A stretch of 53,665 nucleotides of DNA from an uncultured Bacilli bacterium (GTDB lineage: Bacteria; Bacillota_I; Bacilli_A; RF39; UBA660), in NCBI GenBank assembly GCA_947624955.1, contig CANQMM010000004.1, forward strand, positions 1 to 53,665, given 5' to 3'. Numbering within the stretch: the stretch's first letter is position 1; the number at the start of each line of letters is the position of its first letter. The position numbers were made by a program, and so were the translations under genes. Positions 16,116 to 25,499 of this stretch are shown piece after piece. A model generated the notes under the pieces. The model saw only the letters and a program-made list of their open reading frames with translations. It had not been told where the DNA came from and made no database searches.

Positions 16116-16876
16116 AATTCCATGACCTCAGATTTTTCGTGTTGGCGAGCACAAGTATAGTTACTAAACTCGATATTATAAGCTGCTAAAGTTTCTTTAA
16201 GAGTGGTTAAGGCTTTTTCTTCGGTGTTGTTTTCTTCACTCAAGTGCATTAAAACAATCTTTTGCGTTTTAGGTCCAATTAACTTACTAATATAGATGGC
16301 CGAGTCGACATTGGATAAATGGCCATAAGCACCACCAATCCGGGCTTTTAACCAATCAGGGTAAGAACCATTGATGAGCATTTCCGGATCGTGATTACTT
16401 TCAAATAAATATATTTCCCGATTAGCTAAAGTTTTAAAATATTTTTGATTTAAATAACCGGTATCAGTTAAATAAACAACACTTTTGTCATTAGCAGTAA
16501 TGATAAATCCTCGGGAGTCGTTCGTATCGTGACTAGTTTTAATGGTTTCAATATGGCAATCAGCAATATCGATATCTTTATCAAACACTAGAAGATTATC
16601 ATATTCTTTAATATCTTCTAGTTCATAAAGAATGCCTAAAGTTAAGCAAACTTTGGGATGATATTTTTTTAGGAATGTATTTAAGGCTTTTACGTGGTCG
16701 CTATGACTATGACTTATAAAGATGTATTCAATTTCATTTGGGTCAACATTTAAATCCGCTAGGGCATTAGTAATGTATTTAACATTTACGCCGATATCGA
16801 AAAGAATCTTCGTTTGTGGGGTTTCAATATAGGTAGCATTACCTTTAGAGCCGCTAGCTAAAACACATATTTTCAT
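16112..16876 (-). CDS. walJ: WalJ/YycJ metallo-beta-lactamase-fold hydrolase
   Basis: Metal-dependent hydrolase of the YycJ (WalJ) family, 254 residues. The metal-binding HSHSDH motif lies at about residues 55-60; further ligands are in TSHDTND, VYLTDTG and FESNHDPEML. In Bacillota it is encoded with the WalRK cell-wall regulators and has been linked to cell-wall homeostasis and DNA repair; its substrate is not settled. The walRK genes are not in this window. It overlaps its neighbours by one base at the LytM gene and four at rlmH. Confidence 0.93.
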   Translation of the reverse strand: MKICVLASGSKGNATYIETPQTKILFDIGVNVKYITNALADLNVDPNEIEYIFISHSHSDHVKALNTFLKKYHPKVCLTLGILYELEDIKEYDNLLVFDKDIDIADCHIETIKTSHDTNDSRGFIITANDKSVVYLTDTGYLNQKYFKTLANREIYLFESNHDPEMLINGSYPDWLKARIGGAYGHLSNVDSAIYISKLIGPKTQKIVLMHLSEENNTEEKALTTLKETLAAYNIEFSNYTCARQHEKSEVMEL

Positions 16877-18366
16877 TAGAATAAGATTACTTTCCTTGGG
16901 TCGATAGTTTGACCACCGTTATATGGTAAACCACCAACATAAATTCCTAAGTGGACGTGAGTTCCTTCAGCCCAACCGGTATGACCCATATTACCGATTT
17001 GTTGCCCTTGTTCAACTCTTTGTCCTGCTTTAACAATTGGTTGCATTGACATATGGGAATAAGATGAATAATAACCATTATCGTGTTTAATAACGACATT
17101 ATATCCCGCATTATCACCTAGAATACCACCCCAACCGGCGGAGTAAACCTCGCCATCTAAAACAGCATATATTGGGGAGTTATATCCGGTACCAGAGATA
17201 TCGATACCATCGTGGAAATAACCACCACGATAACCATAAGGACTTGTGATTACGTATGGGAAGTTCGTTGGTAAGCCCCAAGAATCGCCGCTTGGTACTA
17301 CTGTTTGACTATTGTATTTAGTTCCATAAACCCACACTTCATTTTGTGGTTCTCTAATTATCTCCGTTTTCGATTCATCGATATAGGCCGCTTGGGTACT
17401 TGAACCATTAACCATCTTATAATGCGTAGTTATTTTAGTTTTGCCCGGAATACCGGTTAGCGTTTTGACACGGTAACTAGCAGAGCGGGAACTATCATAA
17501 GTAATTTCTTTTTTATATGGTTCATCGATTATCTCTTCAACATCCATTTCATAAGTTAAATTGAGCATTGGGTCGATTAAGGCAATATTGATAACTTCAT
17601 CTTTAGCGAGTAAAACATCTTCGCTTTTTAAATTGTCATTGGCAATTAATAATTCTTGAACACTTAGTTTATTATCATAGGCAATGTCATCAAGAGTATC
17701 TCCAACTTTAATCTTATAAGGTTTATACTCCATATTATCGCCGAATAGTAATTTCTTGACTAGTTCATCACTATCCATAAAGATTTCATCACTTACTGAT
17801 ATATAAGCTTCTTTAATGGAAATAGCATCTTCAAAATAGATATTATCTAGGAATTCTTCAGCATCATCATCTTGACTATTATCTAAGTATTTTTGATAGG
17901 TTTCCGGTTTGACAAAAGTAGTTACATATTTTTGAATAGCTTCTTCAAAGACTTCACGATTTATAACGTTAACTACTAGAGGGGAAGCATCTTCATCGGA
18001 TGAGTTACGAATGGTAATGCTATAACCACGAATAGTAAAATCACGACCATTACGAACTTCATCGTAGATAGCATTAGGGTCATTAGGAGTAACGTTATAA
18101 GCTATGAGCTCGACGATTTCAAATCCTTTAGGTGGGTAGACTTGGTCTACTTGGTAAGTTTCTTTAATATCAGTTTGTTCTTGATTAATTAAATTATAGA
18201 AATAATCTTTATTTTCGATAACACCGACTTTTTCCCCATCGAGATAAATCTGATAGTACATTTGCGGTTCGGCATTTTTATCTTGAGCCATATAACTAAT
18301 AACTAAAATAATAGTTAAGATGACAGTCAAAATAAAACTAATAATTACTGATTTATTTAATTTCAT
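16876..18366 (-). CDS. Membrane-anchored LysM-G5-M23 endopeptidase
   Basis: Cell-wall enzyme of 496 residues. Residues 6-25 are a transmembrane or signal segment. A LysM domain (about residues 233-280, starting YKIKVGDTLDDIAYDN) and a G5 domain (about 285-365) precede a C-terminal M23 peptidase (about 375-495) with FHDGIDISG and GTHVHLGI zinc motifs, so it should be active on peptidoglycan peptide bridges. The order LysM-G5-M23 is common in Bacillota. It sits between dnaB and walJ with overlapping ends, so replication and wall-turnover genes share one transcript. Confidence 0.92.
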   Translation of the reverse strand: MKLNKSVIISFILTVILTIILVISYMAQDKNAEPQMYYQIYLDGEKVGVIENKDYFYNLINQEQTDIKETYQVDQVYPPKGFEIVELIAYNVTPNDPNAIYDEVRNGRDFTIRGYSITIRNSSDEDASPLVVNVINREVFEEAIQKYVTTFVKPETYQKYLDNSQDDDAEEFLDNIYFEDAISIKEAYISVSDEIFMDSDELVKKLLFGDNMEYKPYKIKVGDTLDDIAYDNKLSVQELLIANDNLKSEDVLLAKDEVINIALIDPMLNLTYEMDVEEIIDEPYKKEITYDSSRSASYRVKTLTGIPGKTKITTHYKMVNGSSTQAAYIDESKTEIIREPQNEVWVYGTKYNSQTVVPSGDSWGLPTNFPYVITSPYGYRGGYFHDGIDISGTGYNSPIYAVLDGEVYSAGWGGILGDNAGYNVVIKHDNGYYSSYSHMSMQPIVKAGQRVEQGQQIGNMGHTGWAEGTHVHLGIYVGGLPYNGGQTIDPRKVILF

Positions 18367-19718
18367 TCTTCTTCTTCCTTATCTGTGGCAATATAATTTC
18401 TAAAATTACTCATACTTAATTCAAATAATAATTGGAATTTACCTGTTGAACCTTTACGATGCTTAGCAATGATAATATCACATGGAACATTTTTTTCTTT
18501 ATTGAGTTCTTCTTTAGCTTTAAAATAATCTTTACGATTGATAAATAGAACCATATCGGCATCTTGCTCGATAGCACCGGATTCACGTAAGTCGGCAAGC
18601 ATCGGTTGATTGTTTTCCCTTCGTTCAGCATTACGGGAAAGTTGGGCAAGAGCAATAACTGGAACTTTTAATTCCATTGCCATCGTCTTGAAGGCGCGGG
18701 AAATATCAGCAACTTCTTGTTGCCGAGAGTCCGGACGATGACCACCGGAGGTTACTAATTGCAAGTAGTCGATAACTACTAAACCGAGACCTTTATCTTG
18801 GTTGGCTAGACGGCGACATTTAGCACGTATTTCGGCAGCGGTAATACTAGCATTATCTTCAATATAAATATTCGTCTTGCTTAATTGACTAGTGGCTTCA
18901 TTATATTTTTTCCAATCAGTATGTTGCATTTGGCCGGTTTGGAGTTTATAACCATCGATTCCGCCGGTAGCTTGGATCATTCGGTTAACTAATTGTTCAG
19001 CAGGCATTTCAAGGTTGAAAATGGCCACCGCTTTGTCAGTGGAAAAGGCGGCATTTACTGCAATGTTTAAAGCAAAAGCAGTTTTACCCATACCTGGACG
19101 AGCAGCGATGATGATTAATTCCCCTTCGTGTAACCCGGCAGTAGCTTTATCTAGTTCATAAAAACCTGTTTCAATACCGGTGATTAGTTGTTTATTTTGC
19201 GCAAGTTGTTCTAGACGTTCTTTAGCATTACCGAGGACAGTTTTAATCGGGACAAATTCACTCGTTTGCCGTGTCCGAATGACGTTTAGAATATTTTTTT
19301 CAGCATTATCTAAAAGACTTGTAACATCTTCGTCAGTTTCATAAGCTTCGGTAACAATGCCCGTAGCGGTATCGATTAAATTACGAATTATCGTTTTCTC
19401 TTTAATAATTTTAATATAGTAATCAATATTCGCGGTAGTAGCAACGGAATCGATAATTTCACTAATGTATTCTAAACCGCCGACAGCATTTAATTCTTTT
19501 TTCTTATCAAGTTCTTCTTTAATTGTCGTGATATCTAGAGGAACTTTAGCTTGATAGAGATTACATATAGCTTCAAAGATTTTGCGGTGTTGTTCAAAAT
19601 AGAACATTTCGGGTAAAACTTCTTCACACACTTTACAAAGAGCACTTTGACTTAAAAAAGCACTACCTAAAACACTCATTTCTGCTTCTTTGTTTTGGGG
19701 CATTTCCCGTGTGGCCAT
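18363..19718 (-). CDS. dnaB: Replicative DNA helicase
   Basis: Hexameric helicase that unwinds DNA at the fork (called DnaC in Bacillus). Its 451 residues have an N-terminal primase-interaction domain (1-105), a linker (about 120-175), and a RecA-like ATPase domain. Walker A is ARPGMGKTAFALN, Walker B is LVVIDYLQL, and the arginine-finger region is DMVLFINRKDY. AGGTGA precedes the ATG. It follows rplI by eight bases, the same order as in Bacillus, and overlaps the next gene. Confidence 0.97.
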   Translation of the reverse strand: MATREMPQNKEAEMSVLGSAFLSQSALCKVCEEVLPEMFYFEQHRKIFEAICNLYQAKVPLDITTIKEELDKKKELNAVGGLEYISEIIDSVATTANIDYYIKIIKEKTIIRNLIDTATGIVTEAYETDEDVTSLLDNAEKNILNVIRTRQTSEFVPIKTVLGNAKERLEQLAQNKQLITGIETGFYELDKATAGLHEGELIIIAARPGMGKTAFALNIAVNAAFSTDKAVAIFNLEMPAEQLVNRMIQATGGIDGYKLQTGQMQHTDWKKYNEATSQLSKTNIYIEDNASITAAEIRAKCRRLANQDKGLGLVVIDYLQLVTSGGHRPDSRQQEVADISRAFKTMAMELKVPVIALAQLSRNAERRENNQPMLADLRESGAIEQDADMVLFINRKDYFKAKEELNKEKNVPCDIIIAKHRKGSTGKFQLLFELSMSNFRNYIATDKEEEE

Positions 19719-19726
19719 AACGTCAC

Positions 19727-20167
19727 CTACTTTCTAAGAGTTACTTTTAATTCACAAACAACTTTTTTATGAAGTTGTAATTTGACTTTATGCGTACCTA
19801 AACTATCGATGGCATTATTTAAAATGATGGTCTTCTTATCGATCTTATAACCTAAACGGTGGAGTTCTTCACTAATTTGTTTAGAAGAAATATTTCCAAA
19901 TACTTTATCTTGAGCTCCGGTTTTAACGGTAAATACTAATTCTTTAGTACTCAATTCTTGGGCTATCTTTTCACATTCAGCAATGTAGGCAGCTTCCTCA
20001 TTACTTCTTTTTTCAAGTTGTTTATCTAAAACATCTTTACTACCTTTAGTATAAGGGATAGCAAGACCATTTTTAATTAGGAAATTATTGGCATAACCAT
20101 CACTGACCGTAATGATATCATCTTTCTTACCTTGTTTTTTGACATCTTGTAAAAGAATAACTTTCAT
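19727..20167 (-). CDS. rplI: 50S ribosomal protein L9
   Basis: Large-subunit protein that binds near the L1 stalk. Length 146 residues. The N-terminal signature VKKQGKKDDIITVSDGYANNFLI is intact, followed by the long central helix and the C-terminal RNA-binding domain (VFGNISSKQISEEL). First gene of rplI-dnaB-LytM-walJ-rlmH. The usual upstream partner gdpP (yybT) is missing. Confidence 0.97.
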   Translation of the reverse strand: MKVILLQDVKKQGKKDDIITVSDGYANNFLIKNGLAIPYTKGSKDVLDKQLEKRSNEEAAYIAECEKIAQELSTKELVFTVKTGAQDKVFGNISSKQISEELHRLGYKIDKKTIILNNAIDSLGTHKVKLQLHKKVVCELKVTLRK

Positions 20168-20320
20168 CTAAACCACTCCTCGTTCTTTTAAGTTCGATAA
20201 TATTATAGCAAAAACATTTAAAAAAATATAGGTGTTAGTAATAGGGGAGTGAAGGAAAAAGAAAAGATGAGTTTTCATAACTCAACTTTACGAATAATTA
20301 ACTAAAATATAGTCATATAT

Positions 20321-20688
20321 TTAAGAACTCTTACCGGACTTAGGATTAGTATAACTTAATTTAGGACCGTTTTTTTCTTCTTGATGGGCAACAGCATACT
20401 TTACTTTTTTATAAATAGCTGCTAAAGCTTTAAGCTGTTTTTCATTAGGTCTTTTCGGTATACCACAGTATCGAGGGTGACACCTTCTTTTAAGCTAAAA
20501 TCCATATTTTGGGATAACGTTATATAGTTTCCAAAATATGGCCATAAGTCTTTAGTATCGTGAAATAAATACGCGTTTAGTGCTCGGCATATATCATTAA
20601 TTATTAAACTTAAAATGCTATGTTCAATATAACCATATTTAGCTAGAGCACCGGCAACAATCTGATGGTAATTTAATTTATCTCTTTT
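20321..20688 (-). pseudogene. Decayed partial copy of the 642-residue gene
   Basis: Directly after the TAG stop of the upstream gene, the same frame stays open and encodes NYHQIVAGALAKYGYIEH... to KEGVTLDTV, which parallels residues 9-80 of that gene's product (TYNEILAGAMLRFGHIEN... to KEGFDLDTV). Then, in a shifted frame, follows PKRPNEKQLKALAAIYKKVKYAV and a short tail to a TAA at 20321, paralleling the final 45 residues (PKRPNDNQAKALGALYKRIAYVL). About 500 central codons are missing and there is no start codon or ribosome site. It is a remnant of a tandem duplication with an internal deletion and frameshift. Confidence 0.8.
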
Positions 20689-22617
20689 CTAATTATTGTT
20701 GTTGTTTGTAGTAAACAATAATTTTTTTGAATCTTCAGCTTTTTTGTGGGCTGCATCAATAAGTGGTGGCAGTACATAAGCAATTCTTTTATATAGAGCA
20801 CCAAGAGCTTTGGCTTGATTGTCATTGGGTCTTTTAGGGGTGCTATTTAAACTTTCATATTTCGTAGTGTATAAACCGACGGCCTCAGGAGGAAGGAGTG
20901 TTCCTTTTTTCGAAGTTGTTTGGATTTGAAAAACTCTAATCTCTTCTTTTTTGCTGACCTTTGGAAAAGTTAAAGCACTAATAGGATGACCATTAAATAA
21001 AAATTCTACTCTTACGCCATCACTATTTTCTTTTATTCTTAAGTCTTTTAAACTAGTTGATATTAAATAGCGAGATTTTAAATAGTTTTTAACAATTCCC
21101 GTAGCTTCATCGAAATCGGCGATGGCTTCAAGATGGGCTTGTTCTTTTTGATAAGCGGCTTTTCGCTCAGCTTCTTGGGCTTCTTCTTGACGGCGTTTAA
21201 CTTCTTCAAACTCGGCATTTCTTTCGGCAATCGTCTTATAATTAAAATCAGTTAAAGGTGGTTTCCCCATCTTAATTAAAGCTTGATTATAAATTTCAAC
21301 AGCAGACATTAAAACATTTAAGTATTCTAAATCTATGGATCTTGATTGGTAATCTGTTTGTTGACTATAGGAGTTCAAGATCTTAGAATCTACCATATGA
21401 GTTGCGGAATCGGGAGCAAGCTTACCACCAAATACATATCGATAATTCCAAACTTCACCATTTTTAGGCTTAGGACCGAGGGTTGATACGACATCTTCGT
21501 CTCTAGTTAGTAATAAAGTTAATTCACGGCCGGTGTCTTTGCATTGCTCCGTACTCTCTTTGTTTAACTCTAATAGATGATGCGAGCAAGATAGCGTTAC
21601 GATGATAATGTCATATGCTCCCAATTCATTTCTAACATAGTCGTTTAAGGCCTCATTACTATCGATGCGATAGGTGATATCAAGTCCTAAGGAATGGGCG
21701 ATGCCTTTAACTACTTCCGGATTTTCTCCATATTGTTTAGTACCTAAAAGCAAAATTTTTAAGTGGTTTTTTTCGGTAGGAAGAGGTAAGCGATTAGGGT
21801 TTATGTAATCGGTATATGGGGAGAATGGTTTAGAAGGTAAGACTCTAGCAAAGAAATGGTTGCTCATCATATTTTTAATAATGGTATCAAAGATTACCTT
21901 TGAAGATGGATCTTCAACATTCCAAGAAAATTTGCGAAGATTATCAACTACGTGGGTGAAGTAAGTTGGATGGCCATTGTTGTTGTATCGCTTGAAACTC
22001 GCAGTGGCAAAAATTAAATGGCTTTTAGTGGATACATCATTGTCTAATCTAGATGGTCCCAATAATTCAGTGGTACATTGATGCCCTCGTATAACTAAAT
22101 GATAGCTATCTAATTCTTCATAATGCTCGTCAAAATAACGCTCAGCGCGATTAACTGATTTAAAGTAATTAACTTTTTGAAAACCATACTTAAGTAAAGC
22201 ATCGTAGTCAGCTTCTTGGTCACTGATTAGTAAAACATTGAGATTTTCTAAAGCAAACTTTTTAGTTTTAGCAAAACGCCCATCTTTAGCATATTTATCT
22301 ACAGGAAGAGAATTAAAATAATTTAAGACTTGCGAAGAGCACATACTAGTTAATTTTTCTCTTACAGTTATACCTTCCTCTTTAATAACCGTATCTAAGT
22401 CAAAACCTTCTTTAAATACAAAATTACCACTATCTGTCATTTTAACACATTTAGCTTCCTCTAAAAAGAAAACATAATAACCTTTTAGGGTACAATCAAG
22501 AGCAGCTTGTAAATCCACACATATTAAGTTCAATTCATAATTTTCAATGTGACCAAATCTTAGCATAGCTCCCGCTAAGATCTCATTATAAGTAACAATA
22601 GGTTTTTCTGCCATCAT
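20689..22617 (-). CDS. Unrecognised 642-residue cytosolic protein with two Rossmann-like segments
   Basis: I do not recognise this family. No signal peptide or membrane helix. An N-terminal region (1-90) precedes two stretches that look like alpha/beta Rossmann or receiver-like folds, LNVLLISDQEADYDALLKYGF (about 124-200) and LKILLLGTKQYGENPEVVKG (about 285-365), so the middle may be an internal duplication. A charged Glu/Arg-rich helix (about 450-500) leads to a basic C-terminal domain with PKRPNDNQAKAL, and the tail is poly-Asn encoded by AAC/AAT repeats. AAAGGAG precedes two adjacent ATG codons. It is divergent from murD and followed by a decayed copy of itself, so the gene has duplicated at least once. 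It lies in the segment that interrupts the rpsR-rplI order. Confidence 0.6.
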   Translation of the reverse strand: MMAEKPIVTYNEILAGAMLRFGHIENYELNLICVDLQAALDCTLKGYYVFFLEEAKCVKMTDSGNFVFKEGFDLDTVIKEEGITVREKLTSMCSSQVLNYFNSLPVDKYAKDGRFAKTKKFALENLNVLLISDQEADYDALLKYGFQKVNYFKSVNRAERYFDEHYEELDSYHLVIRGHQCTTELLGPSRLDNDVSTKSHLIFATASFKRYNNNGHPTYFTHVVDNLRKFSWNVEDPSSKVIFDTIIKNMMSNHFFARVLPSKPFSPYTDYINPNRLPLPTEKNHLKILLLGTKQYGENPEVVKGIAHSLGLDITYRIDSNEALNDYVRNELGAYDIIIVTLSCSHHLLELNKESTEQCKDTGRELTLLLTRDEDVVSTLGPKPKNGEVWNYRYVFGGKLAPDSATHMVDSKILNSYSQQTDYQSRSIDLEYLNVLMSAVEIYNQALIKMGKPPLTDFNYKTIAERNAEFEEVKRRQEEAQEAERKAAYQKEQAHLEAIADFDEATGIVKNYLKSRYLISTSLKDLRIKENSDGVRVEFLFNGHPISALTFPKVSKKEEIRVFQIQTTSKKGTLLPPEAVGLYTTKYESLNSTPKRPNDNQAKALGALYKRIAYVLPPLIDAAHKKAEDSKKLLFTTNNNNN

Positions 22618-22704
22618 ACCATCTCCTTTTAATGGTTTTTATTCTAGCATAATTTATCATAAATGTATATCATTTTTAAATTAGGCAAATTCATATTGAA
22701 GTTA

Positions 22705-22713
22705 TGATATAAT
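22705..22713 (+). promoter_or_regulatory. Extended -10 promoter of murD-murC
   Basis: TGATATAAT (22705-22713) is a perfect extended -10. No good -35 lies upstream, which is usual for extended -10 promoters. The AAGGTGG ribosome site follows at once, giving a leader of about 12 bases. Confidence 0.55.
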
Positions 22714-22731
22714 TTAATAGAAGGTGGTTAA

Positions 22732-24084
22732 ATGTATAAAAATAAAAAGATTTTTATACTAGGAATGGCAAGAAGCGGATATGCCGTTGCTAAACTATTA
22801 AGTAAAGACAATGCAGTCTTAGTTACAGATTGTAAAAATCAAAATGAAGAACACGTTAATGATTTGGCAAAACGAGGCGTTGACGTAGTAATTACAGAAG
22901 AGCCATTGGGATTACTCGATGAGTCTTTTGATGTTATGGTAAAAAATCCGGGGATTAAGTATAATCATCCGTGTGTTATAAAAGCTCGGGAGTTAGATAT
23001 TCCGGTAATTAATGAATTAGAAGTCGCTTACGAATACTTAAATGAAGGCATCAATATTATTGGCGTTACCGGATCAAATGGCAAGACAACGACAACAACA
23101 TTAATCTATGAAATTATGAAGAGGGCTTTAAGTAATGTCTATTTAGCCGGAAATATCGGAACACCTCTATGTGAAATTGTCGAAAGTATACCCAAGGATA
23201 GTTATCTAGTTATGGAAATCAGTGATCATCAACTATGCGATATGTACCGGTTTAAAACGAATGTCAGTGTAATTACCAATATTAGTGAAACCCATCTAGA
23301 TTTTCACGATAGTTATGATAGATATAAATTAATGAAAAAAAGAATTTTTAATAATTTAGAGAGCAAGGATTTAGGAGTAATTAATAAAGATAATGCCGAA
23401 TGTTTAGAAATAAGTAAAGATGTAGATTGTCAGAAAGAGTATTTCTCAAGATTAGAGACGGGTGATTGCTTCTACCAAGATGGGATAATTTATTATCAAG
23501 GGGAAGCGGTTATCGATACAAGTAAGTTAATGATTAAAGGATATCATAATTACGAGAATATAATGGCCGCGATATTAGTTTGTAAACATTATGGCATAAG
23601 TAGTGATATAATTAGAGAGGTTATATATAATTTTAAAGGCGTAGAACATCGTTTAGAGTTTGTGAAATGTCTACGGGGAAGAGAAATATATAATGATAGT
23701 AAAAGTACAAATGTTGAATCGACAAAAGTGGCTTTAAAATCTTTTACTAAACCAATTGTCCTCATATTAGGAGGACTAGATAGAGGGCATTCTTTTAATG
23801 ATTTAGTAGAGGATATGGGTCAGATTAAATTAGTGGTCTGTTATGGAGAAACCAAAGAGAGGATTAAAAACTTTTGTGAGGCGAATGGCTTTTCCGTAAT
23901 AGTGGTTGATAATTTAGTAGAAGCAACAAAAACTGCTTATGACAAGTCAGCGGAAGGGGACATTATTTTGTTATCACCGGCTTGTGCTTCGTGGGATCAG
24001 TTTAATTGCTTTGAAGAAAGAGGAGAACTTTTTAAAAAGACAGTGGAAAGTTTAGGTGAAGATGATGGAATTAAAGAACTATAA
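22732..24084 (+). CDS. murD: UDP-N-acetylmuramoylalanine-D-glutamate ligase
   Basis: Adds D-glutamate to UDP-MurNAc-L-alanine in cytosolic peptidoglycan synthesis. Length 450 residues. The N-terminal Rossmann domain starts KKIFILGMARSGYAVAKLL; the central ATP-binding loop is GVTGSNGKTTTT (about residues 108-119); NISETHLDFH is the Mur-ligase metal and substrate block; the C-terminal domain has NDSKSTN and LSPACASWDQF, both typical of MurD. Its end overlaps the murC start. murC and murD together, away from a dcw cluster, are in a segment that breaks the rpsR-rplI synteny. Confidence 0.96.
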   Translation: MYKNKKIFILGMARSGYAVAKLLSKDNAVLVTDCKNQNEEHVNDLAKRGVDVVITEEPLGLLDESFDVMVKNPGIKYNHPCVIKARELDIPVINELEVAYEYLNEGINIIGVTGSNGKTTTTTLIYEIMKRALSNVYLAGNIGTPLCEIVESIPKDSYLVMEISDHQLCDMYRFKTNVSVITNISETHLDFHDSYDRYKLMKKRIFNNLESKDLGVINKDNAECLEISKDVDCQKEYFSRLETGDCFYQDGIIYYQGEAVIDTSKLMIKGYHNYENIMAAILVCKHYGISSDIIREVIYNFKGVEHRLEFVKCLRGREIYNDSKSTNVESTKVALKSFTKPIVLILGGLDRGHSFNDLVEDMGQIKLVVCYGETKERIKNFCEANGFSVIVVDNLVEATKTAYDKSAEGDIILLSPACASWDQFNCFEERGELFKKTVESLGEDDGIKEL

Positions 24085-25441
24085 AAATATTTATATGTGT
24101 GGAATTGGTGGCATTAGTATGAGTGGAATTGCCGAAATTCTAATTAACTGGGGCTTTAAAGTCATTGGTAGTGATGGGGTAAGTTCTAATATTACGCAAA
24201 TGCTTGAAGATAAAGGAGTTAAGGTATTTATAGGGCAGAAAGCCGAAAATATCACTGACGATATCGATTTATTTGTTTATACTGCCGCTATAAAAGAAGA
24301 TAATCCGGAAAGAGTAGAAGCTAAAAGACGCAATATACCGATGATTGAAAGAGGGGAATTCTTAGGGGAATTAACGAAATTATTTAAATATACTATTGGT
24401 ATTAGTGGGACGCACGGGAAGACGACAACGACGTCGATGGTATCGTGTATCTTTTTACAAGCAAAGATGGATCCGACAATTCAAGTGGGAAGTTTATTAA
24501 AACAGATAGAGGGAAATTACCGGGTAGGTAAAAGTGATTATTTTATAATTGAAGCTTGTGAATATTGTGATAGTTTTTTAAATTTTAAAGAACATTGTGC
24601 TTTAGTTACCAACATCGATAATGACCATTTGGATTACTTTAAAAATATTGATAATATCATTAAGTCTTTTAAAAAGTATGTAGCAATGTTACCAAAAGAT
24701 GGGTATTTAATCGTTAATAAAGATGATGAAAATGCGATGCAGATTGTGGATAGCACAGAAGCCCAAGTTATTACTTATAGTATTTCTGGGGGAGCGATGG
24801 TTGTCGGGAAGAATATTAAGATATTTGATGATGGTTGTGGAGAATTTGACCTTTATCAACAAGATAATTTACTAGGTACGATTAGTTTAAATGTTCCGGG
24901 AATTCATAATGTCTCTAATGCTGTAGGAGCTTGCGCCTTAGCTCTTGCTTATAAAATCCCTTTCGAAAGTATTAAAAAAGGTTTAGAAGATTATCGTGGC
25001 GCGAGTAGAAGATTAGAATATAAAGGTAAATTCAAAGGTGCTAAAGTATATGATGATTATGGACATCATCCTACGGAAATAAAAGCCACAGTCGATGCTT
25101 TAAAAAATACTATTTATAATAAGTCTTGGGTAATATTTGAACCCCATACATATAGTAGAGCTTTTGAACATAAGGAAAGTTTTGCGAAGTCTTTAGCACC
25201 TTTTGATAATATTATCGTTATGGATATCTATGCAGCAAGAGAGGTTAATACTTATGGAATTACGCCGGATGATATAGTTAAGGAAATTAAACCCCTTAAT
25301 AGTAATGTCATCTATATAAGTGATTATGATGAGATAGTCGATTATTTGGCGCAAAGAGTCGAAGAAGATGACTTAATATTAACTTTAGGAGCGGGTAATG
25401 TTACCAAGATTGCCACAAAGTTAATTAATGGGGATAAGTAA
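24065..25441 (+). CDS. murC: UDP-N-acetylmuramate-L-alanine ligase
   Basis: Adds L-alanine to UDP-MurNAc, the first of the Mur ligase steps. The N-terminal GIGGISMSGIAEIL motif, the ATP loop GISGTHGKTTTTS, the NIDNDHLDYF block, and the C-terminal YDDYGHHPTEI and LTLGAGN signatures are all MurC-specific. The track starts at GTG 24056, inside the AGGTGA site; ATG at 24065 is five bases after it and is preferred (458 residues), with ATG 24062 as alternative. It overlaps the end of murD by 20 bases, so the two are coupled. Confidence 0.96.
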   Translation: MELKNYKNIYMCGIGGISMSGIAEILINWGFKVIGSDGVSSNITQMLEDKGVKVFIGQKAENITDDIDLFVYTAAIKEDNPERVEAKRRNIPMIERGEFLGELTKLFKYTIGISGTHGKTTTTSMVSCIFLQAKMDPTIQVGSLLKQIEGNYRVGKSDYFIIEACEYCDSFLNFKEHCALVTNIDNDHLDYFKNIDNIIKSFKKYVAMLPKDGYLIVNKDDENAMQIVDSTEAQVITYSISGGAMVVGKNIKIFDDGCGEFDLYQQDNLLGTISLNVPGIHNVSNAVGACALALAYKIPFESIKKGLEDYRGASRRLEYKGKFKGAKVYDDYGHHPTEIKATVDALKNTIYNKSWVIFEPHTYSRAFEHKESFAKSLAPFDNIIVMDIYAAREVNTYGITPDDIVKEIKPLNSNVIYISDYDEIVDYLAQRVEEDDLILTLGAGNVTKIATKLINGDK

Positions 25442-25455
25442 GAAGTTATCAACAT

Positions 25456-25484
25456 AAAAAGCCCTTAATTTGAAGTGCTCTTTT
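25456..25484. terminator. Terminator between murC and the convergent minus-strand gene
   Basis: AGC-c-CTT and AAG-t-GCT pair around a 6-base loop with one mismatch, flanked by AAAAA on the left and CTTTT on the right. It lies in the 58-base gap between convergent ends. Confidence 0.6.
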
Positions 25485-25499
25485 AATATGTTTAAATAA

